Source of the DNA: SLRI01 sp964576715
Lineage (GTDB): Bacteria > Pseudomonadota > Alphaproteobacteria > Geminicoccales > Geminicoccaceae
NCBI GenBank assembly: GCA_964576715.1
Contig: CAZNWE010000016.1
Location: 1-60,371 of the forward strand
Direction: 5' to 3'
Length of the DNA: 60,371 nt
Made by a program: the position numbers and the translations under genes. Shown here piece after piece: positions 59,870 to 60,371 of this stretch (position 1 is the stretch's first letter; each line of letters opens with the position of its first letter). Under the pieces are notes generated by a model. That model did no database searches, was not told the DNA's origin, and saw only the letters and a list, made by a program, of their open reading frames with translations.

Positions 59870-60371
59870 ATGTTCTCGCGCCTTTTGGGTCTCTTCTCGG
59901 CCGATCTTGCCATCGATCTCGGCACCGCGAATACGCTGGTCTTCATGAAGGGGCGCGGCATCGTCCTTAACGAGCCCTCGGTCGTGGCGATCGCCACGCT
60001 CAAGGGCCGCAAGCAGGTGCTCGCCGTCGGCCTCGAGGCCAAGGAGATGGTCGGCCGCACCCCCGGGAACATCGAGGCGATCCGCCCGCTGCGGGATGGC
60101 GTGATCGCCGATTTCGAGGTCGCCGAGGAGATGATCAAGCACTTCATCAGGAAGGTGAACAAGTCGCGCGGATTCGCCAGCCCGCAGGTCATCATCTGCG
60201 TGCCCTCGGGCTCCACGGCGGTCGAGCGTCGCGCCATCCAGGAAGCGGCCGAGGCAGCGGGGGCGCGCCGCGTGCATCTGATCGAGGAGCCAATGGCGGC
60301 AGCCATCGGCGCCGGTCTGCCGGTGACCGAGCCCACGGGCTCGATGGTGGTCGATATCGGCGGCGGCACCA
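59870..60371 (+). CDS. mreB: Rod-shape-determining protein MreB, cut by the window edge
   Basis: 167 codons are present from the ATG at 59870 and the frame is open to the last base. The sequence has FSADLAIDLGTANTLVFMKG (phosphate 1 loop of actin-like ATPases), VLNEPSVVAI, RPLRDGVIADFEVAEEMIKH, IICVPSGSTAVERRAI, HLIEEPMAAAIGAGLPV and the start of phosphate loop 2 (MVVDIGGGT). MreB filaments guide lateral wall synthesis, so the cell is likely rod-shaped. In the 287 bases between leuA and mreB an AT-rich patch (about 59690-59735, TAACTAAATTTCAACTATT) is the likely promoter region. mreCD would follow outside the window. Confidence 0.96.
   Translation, partial: MFSRLLGLFSADLAIDLGTANTLVFMKGRGIVLNEPSVVAIATLKGRKQVLAVGLEAKEMVGRTPGNIEAIRPLRDGVIADFEVAEEMIKHFIRKVNKSRGFASPQVIICVPSGSTAVERRAIQEAAEAAGARRVHLIEEPMAAAIGAGLPVTEPTGSMVVDIGGGT

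Overview
The window is GC-rich, tightly packed chromosomal DNA from an alphaproteobacterium. Family-level resemblances (PAS_5-type protein, lipoprotein type, short HPF, neighbour sets) suggest Rhodospirillales or Geminicoccales, but no 16S or other phylogenetic marker was tested. About 60 genes are visible, mostly in short strand-switching operons with overlapping stops and starts. Three runs of 100 N (17588-17687, 39570-39669, 42321-42420) show that this is a draft scaffold.

Layout. 1-2930 is an accessory, repeat-rich flank with a Uma2-type gene carrying an odd internal block, a coiled-coil protein, palindromic repeats and short direct repeats. 2930-9907 holds a degenerate EAL protein, an Ldh-family oxidoreductase, a coupled pair of unusual genes (PEMT-like membrane protein plus a possible Fe(II) oxygenase with a C-terminal anchor), a lipoprotein, a CDGSH Fe-S protein, Ppx/GppA and RlmE. 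10000-17438 is mostly minus strand: a Rieske oxygenase with a small partner, an aminotransferase, a PAS_5-type protein, aroC, fabI, a CDF transporter and a YihY/BrkB protein. 17696-24160 has ilvD, speE, a HTH-like protein, a cytosolic hybrid histidine kinase and hpf. 24278-29415 is a chaperone-usher pilus operon of the Csu/spore-coat-U type. 29477-37496 is a long plus-strand run: mltB, rlpA, dacC, tmk, holB, metG, tatD and a PhnP-like hydrolase. 37519-43249 has a TehA/SLAC1-like transporter, a decayed island (broken cobW, gene remnants, truncated PIN toxin), aguB, a methyltransferase and two membrane proteins. 43468-46972 is ccoNOQP with a Fnr/FixK box in front and a terminator behind. 47112-57440 has a VOC protein, a PuuA-like ligase, trxA, addA, addB, tsaE and ahcY. 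57798-59582 is leuA with a leucine-rich leader peptide and hairpin. 59870 to the edge is the 5' part of mreB.

How they work together. Themes are wall growth and remodelling (mltB, rlpA, dacC, mreB), DNA replication and repair (tmk, holB, addAB), microaerobic respiration (cbb3 oxidase, DUF2189 protein, and a TehA-like gene with the same kind of Fnr/FixK box), branched-chain and aromatic amino-acid synthesis (ilvD, leuA, aroC) and polyamine metabolism (speE, aguB, puuA-like). The most interesting leads are the leuA attenuator, the coupled oxygenase-like/PEMT-like pair, the duplicated N-terminal domain of the usher, two Fnr/FixK boxes, a probable CTG start for tmk, and related recombination-like sites at about 2.57 kb and 38.6 kb.
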